A stretch of 21,935 nt of DNA from a virus: the IMG/VR virus record IMGVR_UViG_3300031659_000116, positions 1 through 21,935 of that record; one strand, 5' to 3'. The notes below the pieces were generated by a model. It saw only the letters and a program-made list of their open reading frames with translations. It was not told where the DNA came from and searched no databases. A program made the translations under genes and the position numbers. Below are positions 6,491 to 13,746 of the stretch, in pieces (within the stretch, counting starts at the first letter, position 1; every line of letters begins with the position of its first letter).

Positions 6491-8320
6491 TTATGCTCCT
6501 ACCGAACCGACAACTTCTTCAAAGTCCACACCTGTTCTAACAGCAACAAAGTTCAATTGAACAAAGTTAATAGAACGTGCAGGTTTGATGAAGATTGACG
6601 CTACGAATTGGTTATTGTCCACAACTTCCTGATTGTTGTTTGTTTCATCACAAACTACACGGAAGTCAGTTATACCTCTACGACCTTTAACTCTACGCAA
6701 GAAGGGTTCTACAATGTTCACGAACTCTGCACGAGTAAACTCGTCGTTGAATTCAAACATTACAGACTTTGCCGCTTCTCCAATAGACTTCTCAATTGCG
6801 ATAAACAATCTACGCACGTTGATACGGTCAAAGGCAGAAGGTCTACCCAGAAGAGTCTTATCACCAAACAAGATCAAACCAGTACCGGGAATGTTCGCGA
6901 TAGGGTTAACACCTGCTTTATACAGTGAGTCACGTTGAGTCTGGTTGGGGTTAGTGAGGATATCAGTGATACCACGATAGTTACCACGCCTTTGACCTGC
7001 GGGTGAATACCAAGGATCAGCAATAACATCAGTTGCCGCCATTAGTCCTGCGGTGCTTGACGCGGCAGGGAGGTTGATATATTTGTCATTATACTTATCG
7101 AAGACTTTAATAAAGTTGTTGTCTAAGATTAAGTAAGATGACTTCGTTAACGAGTTAGCAAATGTTACAGCGGCAGTTGTTGCTTGTGCATCTGTCTTAC
7201 CCACGATACCTGTCTTATCGACAGATGTTACTACTACACAGTCTTTTCTTGCTTCTGCGATTGATACTAGATCATTCACAACAGTTGTACCGTCACCGGC
7301 AGAACCATGTTGTGGAGCGATCAAGAAGTCAATTTCAGTCTGAAGTTTATCTTCAAACAGATCATAACCAGTCGAGAGATCTCCAGTACCTAATGCGGCA
7401 CTTTCGTCACCAGAACCAAGGTTGCTAGTACGCACGGCATCAGGAAGATCAGTTGCATTTCCTACCCCATATTCAACAGGAGAAGAAACATCAGTAGAGG
7501 ATCCCCAAGTAGCACCAACGTTACTGTAAGCAGAACCAAATGCTGAGTCATCACCGAAGTAACCATTCCAGATATATTGAGATTGTCCATTCAATACGTC
7601 AGAGATATAGTTAGGTGAGTTGTCTGAAGTTACAGCACCTTTAGCAACAGAGAGGTATTCAAACGTCTCTAGTACAGATCCGGGAGTTCCAGAGATAGCA
7701 CCAGTACGGTCAATTACAGCAACGTGGACTTCATCGTTAGTACCGCCATTAGCAAGAGCATAAGCACTTGTTCCCGGTTTCCCATCAAATTGTCCTGCGT
7801 ATGCCCAACCATTGACGTGACCAAGCGATGCATCGCTTTGCTTATTGAAGTGATCAAAAGCAGAATCAGCAGGACAGAAAGATACTGTCAATGCATTACC
7901 TAAAGCACCGGGATATTTTGCAACCCAAGTACCAGTAGAGATCTTTGATCCACCTTCACCAACAGCAGACGATACAGTGTTCGTCCAATGAGAAAGGTTG
8001 TTCACAGTAGCAGAGTCAGAGGTCAATGGTACTAATGCATTGTGTGCGTTAGATCCACCGTTGTTCTCTCGAACGACTTGTAGTGTTTGTGAGTATTTAA
8101 GAAAGTACGCGGCAGAGTGAAAATCTACCGAGTTCGCGTCGTCAGGTGCCGCAAAAGTACTAACTAATCCTGTTTCATCAGCAATTAGTGTTCTTTGGTG
8201 TACGGGGCCCCAACGGAAGTTTCCTACGAATCCACCACCAGAAGAACCAACTGCCGGCACAATTGCCGTCTTGTCGATTTCACTGATATTGATTGCAGGA
8301 GATGATGGTTTAACAGCCAT
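6491..8320 (-). CDS. gp18: Tail sheath protein gp18
   Basis: This 609-residue protein (T4: 659) should form the contractile sheath. The N-terminus reads SSPAINISEIDKTAIVPAV with GGFVGNFRWGPVHQ close behind, the standard T4-family start. The C-terminal half has GNYRGITDILTNPNQTQRDS, GTGLILFGDKTLLGRPSAFD, INVRRLFIAIEKSIGEAAKS, and the end segment RSINFVQLNFVAVRTGVDFE, all typical of the conserved polymerisation core. The middle third is Ser/Gly/Ala-rich and less conserved, corresponding to the surface-exposed domains. A ribosome site AAAGGAAA precedes the ATG and an exact late promoter lies 67 bases upstream, so sheath, tube and portal form their own late unit. Confidence 0.97.
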   Translation of the reverse strand: MAVKPSSPAINISEIDKTAIVPAVGSSGGGFVGNFRWGPVHQRTLIADETGLVSTFAAPDDANSVDFHSAAYFLKYSQTLQVVRENNGGSNAHNALVPLTSDSATVNNLSHWTNTVSSAVGEGGSKISTGTWVAKYPGALGNALTVSFCPADSAFDHFNKQSDASLGHVNGWAYAGQFDGKPGTSAYALANGGTNDEVHVAVIDRTGAISGTPGSVLETFEYLSVAKGAVTSDNSPNYISDVLNGQSQYIWNGYFGDDSAFGSAYSNVGATWGSSTDVSSPVEYGVGNATDLPDAVRTSNLGSGDESAALGTGDLSTGYDLFEDKLQTEIDFLIAPQHGSAGDGTTVVNDLVSIAEARKDCVVVTSVDKTGIVGKTDAQATTAAVTFANSLTKSSYLILDNNFIKVFDKYNDKYINLPAASSTAGLMAATDVIADPWYSPAGQRRGNYRGITDILTNPNQTQRDSLYKAGVNPIANIPGTGLILFGDKTLLGRPSAFDRINVRRLFIAIEKSIGEAAKSVMFEFNDEFTRAEFVNIVEPFLRRVKGRRGITDFRVVCDETNNNQEVVDNNQFVASIFIKPARSINFVQLNFVAVRTGVDFEEVVGSVGA

Positions 8321-8386
8321 AACATTTTCCTTTAGTTTCGTTAACGAATAATACGGTTATCATAATACGTTTATGTTCAATAGTTT

Positions 8387-8394
8387 TATTTATA
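8387..8394 (-). promoter_or_regulatory. T4-type late promoter for gp18-gp19-gp20
   Basis: An exact TATAAATA on the minus strand lies in the 103-base gap between the accessory cassette and gp18. It restores strong late transcription of the tail and portal genes downstream of the inserted sugar genes. No terminator is visible between the cassette and this promoter. Confidence 0.82.
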
Positions 8395-8423
8395 AGAATA
8401 GTTATTTACAGAATAAGGCACCG

Positions 8424-8798
8424 TTATCTCTTCAATTCCTTCATCCACTCCTCATGTTTGTTCTTCTCTTCTTCCCACCATCCCTCATCAAAGTCGTGTT
8501 TATACATCCTCAGTCGAGCATCGGTCTTCTTAGCAATTACGAATGCTTGCTCTAGTAGTTGTATTACTTCTGCTTGAACATCTTTTTCTACCAGAGTCTC
8601 TGGTTTAGATAAGATCTTGTGGTATATCAATCTGTGTATATCGCAGATAGTATAGGTTCCTCTGCTACGATCACTCACACCATGACTATGTTTCTTGGCA
8701 TACTCCTCTAGTTTATCTTCTGTCCAAAGATCGGGGTTGTCCTGTGCCAAGTACTTGGGGTCTATCTTATCTTTGGGTATTAATAGATCGTCACTCAT
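8424..8798 (-). CDS. Unknown 124-aa protein closing the sugar cassette
   Basis: I do not recognise this protein. It is hydrophilic and probably mostly helical, with no signal peptide or membrane segment. Visible points are the segment YTICDIHRLIYHKIL near the middle, a likely long helix (AEVIQLLEQAFVIAKKTDAR), and a highly charged Trp-rich tail (WWEEEKNKHEEWMKELKR). The ATG overlaps the stop of the upstream glycosyltransferase as ATGA, yet it also has a strong ribosome site (GGAGGG), suggesting substantial expression. As the last gene of a phosphomannomutase and double-transferase cassette it may be a partner, adaptor or target of the transferases. That is inference from context only. Confidence 0.8.
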   Translation of the reverse strand: MSDDLLIPKDKIDPKYLAQDNPDLWTEDKLEEYAKKHSHGVSDRSRGTYTICDIHRLIYHKILSKPETLVEKDVQAEVIQLLEQAFVIAKKTDARLRMYKHDFDEGWWEEEKNKHEEWMKELKR

Positions 8799-9535
8799 AT
8801 TCCCTCCGGATACATTTGTTTGATGGTTGGTATAATGTTTCGCTTCCTACCTGCGCAGAAGTGCATGATAGAAGCATTAGGTAGTGAGTCTTCGGGTTGG
8901 TTACAGAACTTCTTGTCGTGCCTGTCATGTTCTCGAAACTTCAGTTTAGAAAGGTCATCTCCTTCGCATCGCATACAGATCTCTTCGACTGTCTTGCCGT
9001 CAAGTATACCTGATCTATGTAGGAGGTAGTGTAGGATGATCTCATCTCCGGGATGTTTATCCTTTAGTGATAATACAAACAAGTTATGATCCCAATGTTT
9101 TCTTAACTCTACTCTCTGGTTCCGATTCAACTTGATCCAGTTACCAAAGAATATGTGTGCCCCTTCTTTGTATAAAGCAGGTGCGGCATTGTATGTTCTA
9201 CTGCGGTGTGGTTCTCCTGTCACGGCATTGAGCGCATTATGTCCACCCATTGCCCTGTCGTGTAGTACACCAATCTCTGGTCTGTCCCAGAAACTTTCAT
9301 GTTCGGGTGTGGCGATAGTGTCCATGTCAATCATACACACTTGATCGTACTTGTCATACTTCTCTTGAAGCATACAAAGTTTCTGTGGTGTGAATCCCAA
9401 CTCCTCTCCCATAGGAAAGTCAAGGACTAGTTCATACTCTGCGCCTGTGGCATGGGCATACTTGCGCATCGTCTTCTCTGCTTGGTTTGCCCACTCAGGC
9501 ATTGTCCCTGCGAAGTGTTGTAGTATTATGTTCAA
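8795..9535 (-). CDS. GT-A fold glycosyltransferase, first paralogue
   Basis: This 246-residue protein looks like a GT-A type sugar-nucleotide transferase of GT8-like style. It opens MNIILQHFAGTMPEW, followed by a helix and a hydrophobic strand ending in the metal-binding DxD motif CMIDMDTIA (Asp70-Met-Asp72). Near the C-terminus ASIMHFCAG supplies a His followed by Gly, as in GT8-type enzymes where a C-terminal His completes the metal site. It is clearly paralogous to the next gene upstream (NIILQHF start, YDxVxMxDxD segment). The start is TTG, overlapping the preceding stop as TTGA with AGGA just upstream; no in-frame ATG is nearby. Donor and acceptor are not evident; a mannosyl donor is suggested by the neighbouring phosphomannomutase. 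Confidence 0.82.
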   Translation of the reverse strand: MNIILQHFAGTMPEWANQAEKTMRKYAHATGAEYELVLDFPMGEELGFTPQKLCMLQEKYDKYDQVCMIDMDTIATPEHESFWDRPEIGVLHDRAMGGHNALNAVTGEPHRSRTYNAAPALYKEGAHIFFGNWIKLNRNQRVELRKHWDHNLFVLSLKDKHPGDEIILHYLLHRSGILDGKTVEEICMRCEGDDLSKLKFREHDRHDKKFCNQPEDSLPNASIMHFCAGRKRNIIPTIKQMYPEGI

Positions 9536-10191
9536 AGAATTCCTGCCATGTGCATACTATAGTAGTTCTCTATCTTCTCTCGCTTTGGCCCTTCGGGTTT
9601 GATCTTGGTACGGACGTGAATCATCCCTGCTTGGTGGTTAGGTAGATAACTATCTTGTTGCCACATAGGATCAGCATCTTTCCATTCACACTTGCTTCTA
9701 TAGAACAACTCTGATATAATACCCTCATCCTCATACTTGTAAGGTTGATTGTATCTATCCATCCACTCATCATTGTCTGGGATTGCAGACCGAAGTTTCT
9801 GTCTCTGTTCGCGAGTCAGTTTATAGAATGCTCCACCCCAGTAACCAGTGTTCTCATCAATGCGACCTTCTAATACAAGTTTGTTCTTCAGATTCTTCTG
9901 TATTATACCTGCCGCGAACCCTACTCCCTCTGCCTTAAAGACATTGAGTCTGAGGTTCTTTGTAACAAACATATCAATGTCCAACATCAATACGTCATCG
10001 TATTCGTCCCACTTCTCATCTAGGATATGTACTTTCTGACAGGGGGGTGTGAGGTGTTCTCTAAAGACCTGACCTTCCACGAACTGATATTCGACACCTA
10101 TGCGTTCAGCATATGCGGAGATGTTCTCTACGGAGAGTTTATCTAGTGGTCTTAGTTTACCTGTGAAGTGTTGTAGTATAATGTTTCTCAT
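9532..10191 (-). CDS. GT-A fold glycosyltransferase, second paralogue
   Basis: I chose the ATG ending at 10191 (219 aa) rather than a TTG 27 bases upstream, because it makes an ATGA overlap with the phosphomannomutase stop and because MRNIILQHFTGK then lines up with the start of the neighbouring paralogue. The DxD motif is VLMLDIDMFV (Asp71-Ile-Asp73), followed by the acceptor-side segment GYWGGAFYKLTREQR and a late His in GMIHVRTKIKPEG. There is no transmembrane segment, so it should act in the cytoplasm, consistent with modifying phage proteins or a soluble or membrane-bound carrier before lysis. The duplication suggests a two-sugar addition or two different acceptors. Confidence 0.82.
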   Translation of the reverse strand: MRNIILQHFTGKLRPLDKLSVENISAYAERIGVEYQFVEGQVFREHLTPPCQKVHILDEKWDEYDDVLMLDIDMFVTKNLRLNVFKAEGVGFAAGIIQKNLKNKLVLEGRIDENTGYWGGAFYKLTREQRQKLRSAIPDNDEWMDRYNQPYKYEDEGIISELFYRSKCEWKDADPMWQQDSYLPNHQAGMIHVRTKIKPEGPKREKIENYYSMHMAGIL

Positions 10192-10877
10192 AATAATAAC
10201 TCTCGTGTATCTTGCCAAGTACTAACCGAAAATACTTGGTTGGGGTTTAACTTACTGGAGATAGGATAATCATTCCCTTCTGGATCTGTACGATCTCCGT
10301 AAAACTTTATCTGTTCGGTAGTAGCAAACTCTCTTAGGATCTGTTCCTTATTGTATCCTTTAGGGAATATATCAATACCAGTCTCTCCACCTACATCTAC
10401 TTGTAATGTCGGAAACTTCTCATTCAGTTCTTTGGCAATCTTGGCGCGTTCTTTAGTTTGGCAGTCATACTCATAGTAATGTGTCCGTTCGGTCTGGGTC
10501 GCATTACGACCAACAACACTAAAATTACACATACCTGTTCTGTCTTCGAGGTGTATTCCTGTGCGTACTGGGTATGCGCTCATCTCTAGTTTTGTTAACA
10601 AGAATGATCTAACTTCTTCGGGTAGTTGCCAGACGCTAGAAAGTATTCTATTATCTTTCATCCAAACGTCATTGCCGCTACAGTTGAACACTTTAATACA
10701 AGCATTATAAACGGCACTGCCTACTTGCTCTAGTGTCTTCGCTCTATCACTTCCTGTAACTAAGAACACTCTGTGAGTATTTGCGAATGCGATGAACTCT
10801 TCTTCGAAGCAAGGATCCATAGTTCCTCTGCTTGGAGTGAGTGTTCCGTCTACATCAAATATGTAATCATGTATCAT
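10188..10877 (-). CDS. Phosphomannomutase of the eukaryotic PMM1/PMM2 type (HAD family)
   Basis: This protein of about 229 residues interconverts, by family, mannose-6-phosphate and mannose-1-phosphate, the step before GDP-mannose. From the chosen ATG the catalytic segment is IFDVDGTLTPSR with nucleophile Asp8 and acid/base Asp10. Further landmarks in the same order as human PMM2 are VTGSDRAKTLEQVG, GMCNFSVVGRNATQTER (PMM2 GMLNVSPIGR...), GIDIFPKGYNKEQIL (SFDVFPDGWDKRYCL), FYGDRTDPEGNDYPI (FFGDKTMPGGNDHEI) and the end FSVSTWQDTRELL. One difference is GGETGID where PMM2 has GGQISFD, so a phosphate-contacting Ser is Gly. The start is chosen on AAGGA five bases upstream; an ATG at 10892 would add MSRNI. 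It heads an overlapping cassette with two glycosyltransferases. Confidence 0.88.
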   Translation of the reverse strand: MIHDYIFDVDGTLTPSRGTMDPCFEEEFIAFANTHRVFLVTGSDRAKTLEQVGSAVYNACIKVFNCSGNDVWMKDNRILSSVWQLPEEVRSFLLTKLEMSAYPVRTGIHLEDRTGMCNFSVVGRNATQTERTHYYEYDCQTKERAKIAKELNEKFPTLQVDVGGETGIDIFPKGYNKEQILREFATTEQIKFYGDRTDPEGNDYPISSKLNPNQVFSVSTWQDTRELLL

Positions 10878-10885
10878 AATATTCC

Positions 10886-10914
10886 TTGACATAATGTAAT
10901 TCTTCTGCTATAAT
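10886..10914 (+). promoter_or_regulatory. Perfect sigma-70 promoter facing into gp17 (antisense)
   Basis: On the plus strand TTGACA (10886-10891) and TATAAT (10909-10914) are separated by exactly 17 bases, with TGC directly before the -10 giving an extended -10 as well. Predicted initiation is near 10921. It is the only consensus host-type promoter I found, and it points opposite to every gene here, into the 3' end of the large terminase gene. Such a match by chance is unlikely but not excluded. It could make an antisense RNA or serve an early transcript. Confidence 0.6.
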
Positions 10915-10949
10915 AAGACAATCGTCTGACACCGGATAATATATTAATA

Positions 10950-12563
10950 TTACCAATCACGATCACCTGTAGTATCGCCTATATCGTGCCATCCACCTTG
11001 CCAATTATTATCTGTCTCTTCTATATAGGAAGATCCGTCATCGATGAATCCGAAGGGTACCACGTCATCACTGATCGCTTGTGTTCTTTCCTCGAACATC
11101 ATTTGTTTAAGGTTGATGTCTGTCATATCTGCGAAGAACTGCGTAGACACAAAGTATCCAAACATTACTAGGTTCATCATCAAGTCATCATGGTTGTTAT
11201 CAGATGCTTCGTATGACTGACCCTTACCTACAAAGGTAGAGATCTCTAGTATGGTGTTCTCATCATAGACTCGCAGTTTCTGCTCTTCGATGATATCCTT
11301 GATAGCAGAACAACCCAGTCTCTTAACCTTGCGGTTCATCTCAATGCCTAGTGCGTTTGCCTTAGTTGCGCTAGATACATGGAGGTTCTCATACTCTAGT
11401 TCGTAGTATAATCCATTACAGACCACACCACCTTGATCATTTGCCTCAACTACTACCCATGCCTCATTGTAGAGATTCGCATACTTATATATAATATTAG
11501 GAAAGAGCAATGGAGAGATACTATTGTTTCTATAGACCGCAACTTGTTTGAACGGTCTTTCGGAAATATCTATGACGTTGAACGTCGAATAATCCTGCCC
11601 TCTTCCCTTACTCACATCTACCGTCATAATATATTCATGTTCGGGTTGTGGTTCGCTATAGATTAAACAGTCACCCGATTCTAAAACAAGATGGGGTGCC
11701 TGACCGCGTAAACCCATCAGTGTCTCTGCATTGATCAGGGTATCTCCAGTACCAAAGAAAGTATTACCAAATTCTTGATCGAACTGCAATGAAGATGTGT
11801 TAGCAATAGTTTGCTTCTTCCATGCATCGTCACGTCCGGGAACATCCCACCAGTCCACACGGAATGGTTTGTATTCATTGACACCCTGTACGGCACCTGT
11901 CCAGATCTTCTCGAACTGATTACCCACGCCATTAGCAGTAGAGGTAATGATTACCTTTGTATCAACACCCGAAGAGACAACAGGATACGTTGAAGTATAG
12001 AACTCAGCAGCCTTTTCAACAAAAGCAAACTCATCAAGAAAGAGTAGATTAACAGACATACCACGAATAGAAGAACCAGAAGTAGCCGCGGCAATAATTC
12101 TAGAGTTATTACTAAATTCGATTGATCCTTTGTTGAGTGCTTTGCATCCCGGTTGAAGGAAGAACGGAAGGTTCTCCAACATGAGCGTAACTCGCGCAAG
12201 CATCTCTCGTGCAGTGGCACCTTTGTTTGCGAGGATTGCGATTGTTTTCTCTGGGTGGAAGAGTGAGTACCATAGTAGATAACCCACACTACTAATAGAC
12301 TTACCAGACTGCCGACAAGCAAGGACAATAGAGAACCTATTCTCGTCAAAGTGCTTGAACATATCTTCTTGATATGGGTATAGATCGAAATGCACCAGAC
12401 CGCGATCAAGATGTATCACCTTCACATAGGTCTTGCAAAAGTATACAGGGTCGTTCATGCATTTTTGATATTCTCTTAACTTATGTTTGTCCCACTGTTC
12501 TTCGACCCCATCTCTCTTTACTTGAGGGTTGCCAAGATATGAGTCTTTAGTCTGTATCGTCAT
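10950..12563 (-). CDS. gp17: Terminase large subunit gp17
   Basis: This 537-residue packaging motor ATPase and headful nuclease (T4: 610) shows all the expected elements. The N-terminal ATPase domain has Walker A ACRQSGKS (about 82-89), Walker B LLFLDE (Asp177, Glu178) and coupling motif TSTANG (207-212). The C-terminal RNase H-like nuclease has YIMTVDVSKGRGQDYS (Asp316), VVVEANDQG (Glu373) and NNHDDLM (Asp459/460), matching T4 Asp401, Glu458 and Asp542. The start overlaps the end of gp16 by 17 bases and has no good ribosome site, so translation probably depends on gp16. T4 has gp18 directly downstream; here a sugar cassette intervenes. Confidence 0.97.
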   Translation of the reverse strand: MTIQTKDSYLGNPQVKRDGVEEQWDKHKLREYQKCMNDPVYFCKTYVKVIHLDRGLVHFDLYPYQEDMFKHFDENRFSIVLACRQSGKSISSVGYLLWYSLFHPEKTIAILANKGATAREMLARVTLMLENLPFFLQPGCKALNKGSIEFSNNSRIIAAATSGSSIRGMSVNLLFLDEFAFVEKAAEFYTSTYPVVSSGVDTKVIITSTANGVGNQFEKIWTGAVQGVNEYKPFRVDWWDVPGRDDAWKKQTIANTSSLQFDQEFGNTFFGTGDTLINAETLMGLRGQAPHLVLESGDCLIYSEPQPEHEYIMTVDVSKGRGQDYSTFNVIDISERPFKQVAVYRNNSISPLLFPNIIYKYANLYNEAWVVVEANDQGGVVCNGLYYELEYENLHVSSATKANALGIEMNRKVKRLGCSAIKDIIEEQKLRVYDENTILEISTFVGKGQSYEASDNNHDDLMMNLVMFGYFVSTQFFADMTDINLKQMMFEERTQAISDDVVPFGFIDDGSSYIEETDNNWQGGWHDIGDTTGDRDW

Positions 12564-12894
12564 GGGGGATCACATTCTTTTCATTCTGTAGAAAACGTTG
12601 AAGTTCAGTAGTTGATCCAAGGAATACGTTATTGTTGGTTGTTCCTCCTTGCGGAAGAGCAGGTAGGTCTGCCTTGTTGATCTCTTTGTGCTTCTTATTG
12701 AGATCCATCAACTTGTCGTTGACATCAGATATATTCTTAATCATACCAGACAGAACCTCAAAGGCACGAGGATGTTCACTCTCACGAGCGACCTCGATCA
12801 TCAACTCCAAAGACTCACGTCCCTTTTCTATAAGGTCGTAGTAAGTATCTCTGCTCTGATCATAATCTTGTTGGATCTTCTCTTCTTCGGTCAT
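12547..12894 (-). CDS. gp16: Terminase small subunit gp16
   Basis: This 115-residue protein (T4: 164) sits upstream of gp17 as in T4. Gp16 forms rings that recognise DNA and stimulate gp17. The central region is a predicted helical hairpin: GRESLELMIEVARESEHPRA then FEVLSGMIKNISDVNDKLMD, the oligomerisation core of the family. The C-terminal tail holds a short NNNVFLGSTTELQRFL segment, typical of gp17-interacting tails in this group. It overlaps the gp17 start by 17 bases. The 75-base gap to gp15 contains no exact late promoter or terminator, and only a weak GGTGA ribosome site precedes the ATG. Confidence 0.9.
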   Translation of the reverse strand: MTEEEKIQQDYDQSRDTYYDLIEKGRESLELMIEVARESEHPRAFEVLSGMIKNISDVNDKLMDLNKKHKEINKADLPALPQGGTTNNNVFLGSTTELQRFLQNEKNVIPHDDTD

Positions 12895-12969
12895 ACTAAT
12901 ATATTCACCAATGTACCTTTTCTAGAGTGCCTGTACCCATACTTGTATTTTATGTAACGAGCATAGTTT

Positions 12970-13746
12970 TTAACTAGCACTGTCAAGGTATGTTAAGTTA
13001 AACCCATAGTCACTATCAACAGATATCCCATTAGGTGTGGGTGTAGTCCGTAGGCGTGTAAGGAAGACATCACTGTCTGCTCCTATATTATATAGGTTAT
13101 TGTTAACTTCACGAATAATGCTCTTATTGGTCTGTGGCCCCATGAAGGATATCTTCATACCAAACGCAAGTGTGTAGATGATTGTTCTACGGTCACCTAC
13201 CGATCCTTCGAAGTCATCCGAGAAAGATACTGACTGTAACGTTACAGGGATATCTTCTTTGATCTCTGGGTAGTCGGCAGAGAATGGTTTAACCGTCACT
13301 GTGTACTGTGGGTTAAAGTAAGGTAAGATCTGCTCAACCATTTGCAATGCATCATCCTGACTCTTAGCATAGATGTTGACATCGAATGTCATATCATATG
13401 GTACGGAGGTAAAGAACTGAGCGCGTTGCGTAGTACTACCTGCTACTGCGGTAGAGAAATTATTAGTCTTAGGTAATTGTCTTTGGGCATCATATGACAT
13501 AGAGGTAATCTCAAATGACATACGAGGTAACTTCATTGCGACCCTACGTTCTGACTCTTCGCCAGATCTCATCTCTTCGAGTCTTTGTATGAAAGATCTC
13601 TTGGGTGCATATGACAGAGGACACTTAACTTGGGAGATAACTTCTCCGTCTTTATTTGTTCTCAAAACATATATGTTATTGAACAAAGAACCGAATACCG
13701 ATACGGCAGTCCTGACTCGTTTGTGATAGAAGTGTGTTCCAAACAT
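12970..13746 (-). CDS. gp15: Tail terminator / sheath stabiliser gp15
   Basis: This 258-residue protein (T4: 272) should cap the tail tube and sheath at the neck and join the tail to the head. It begins MFGTHFYHKRVRTAVSVFGS followed by LFNNIYVLR, which matches the conserved gp15 start. Other conserved portions are CPLSYAPKRSFIQRLEE, MKLPRMSFEITSMSYDAQRQ and VPYDMTFDVNIYAKSQDDAL. The start codon overlaps the gp14 stop as TAATG, so the neck proteins are translationally coupled. Order and neighbours (gp14, gp16) fit T4. Confidence 0.95.
   Translation of the reverse strand: MFGTHFYHKRVRTAVSVFGSLFNNIYVLRTNKDGEVISQVKCPLSYAPKRSFIQRLEEMRSGEESERRVAMKLPRMSFEITSMSYDAQRQLPKTNNFSTAVAGSTTQRAQFFTSVPYDMTFDVNIYAKSQDDALQMVEQILPYFNPQYTVTVKPFSADYPEIKEDIPVTLQSVSFSDDFEGSVGDRRTIIYTLAFGMKISFMGPQTNKSIIREVNNNLYNIGADSDVFLTRLRTTPTPNGISVDSDYGFNLTYLDSAS

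Noticed and set aside
9532-10218. Longer form of the second transferase starting with TTG
   Set aside because: It would overlap the phosphomannomutase gene by 31 bases; the ATG at 10191 gives the ATGA overlap and matches the paralogue's N-terminus.
10986-11171. 61-aa plus-strand frame just downstream of the antisense sigma-70 promoter
   Set aside because: It could be transcribed from the promoter, but its sequence follows from gp17 codons on the other strand and has no recognisable domain, so an RNA rather than a protein product is more plausible.
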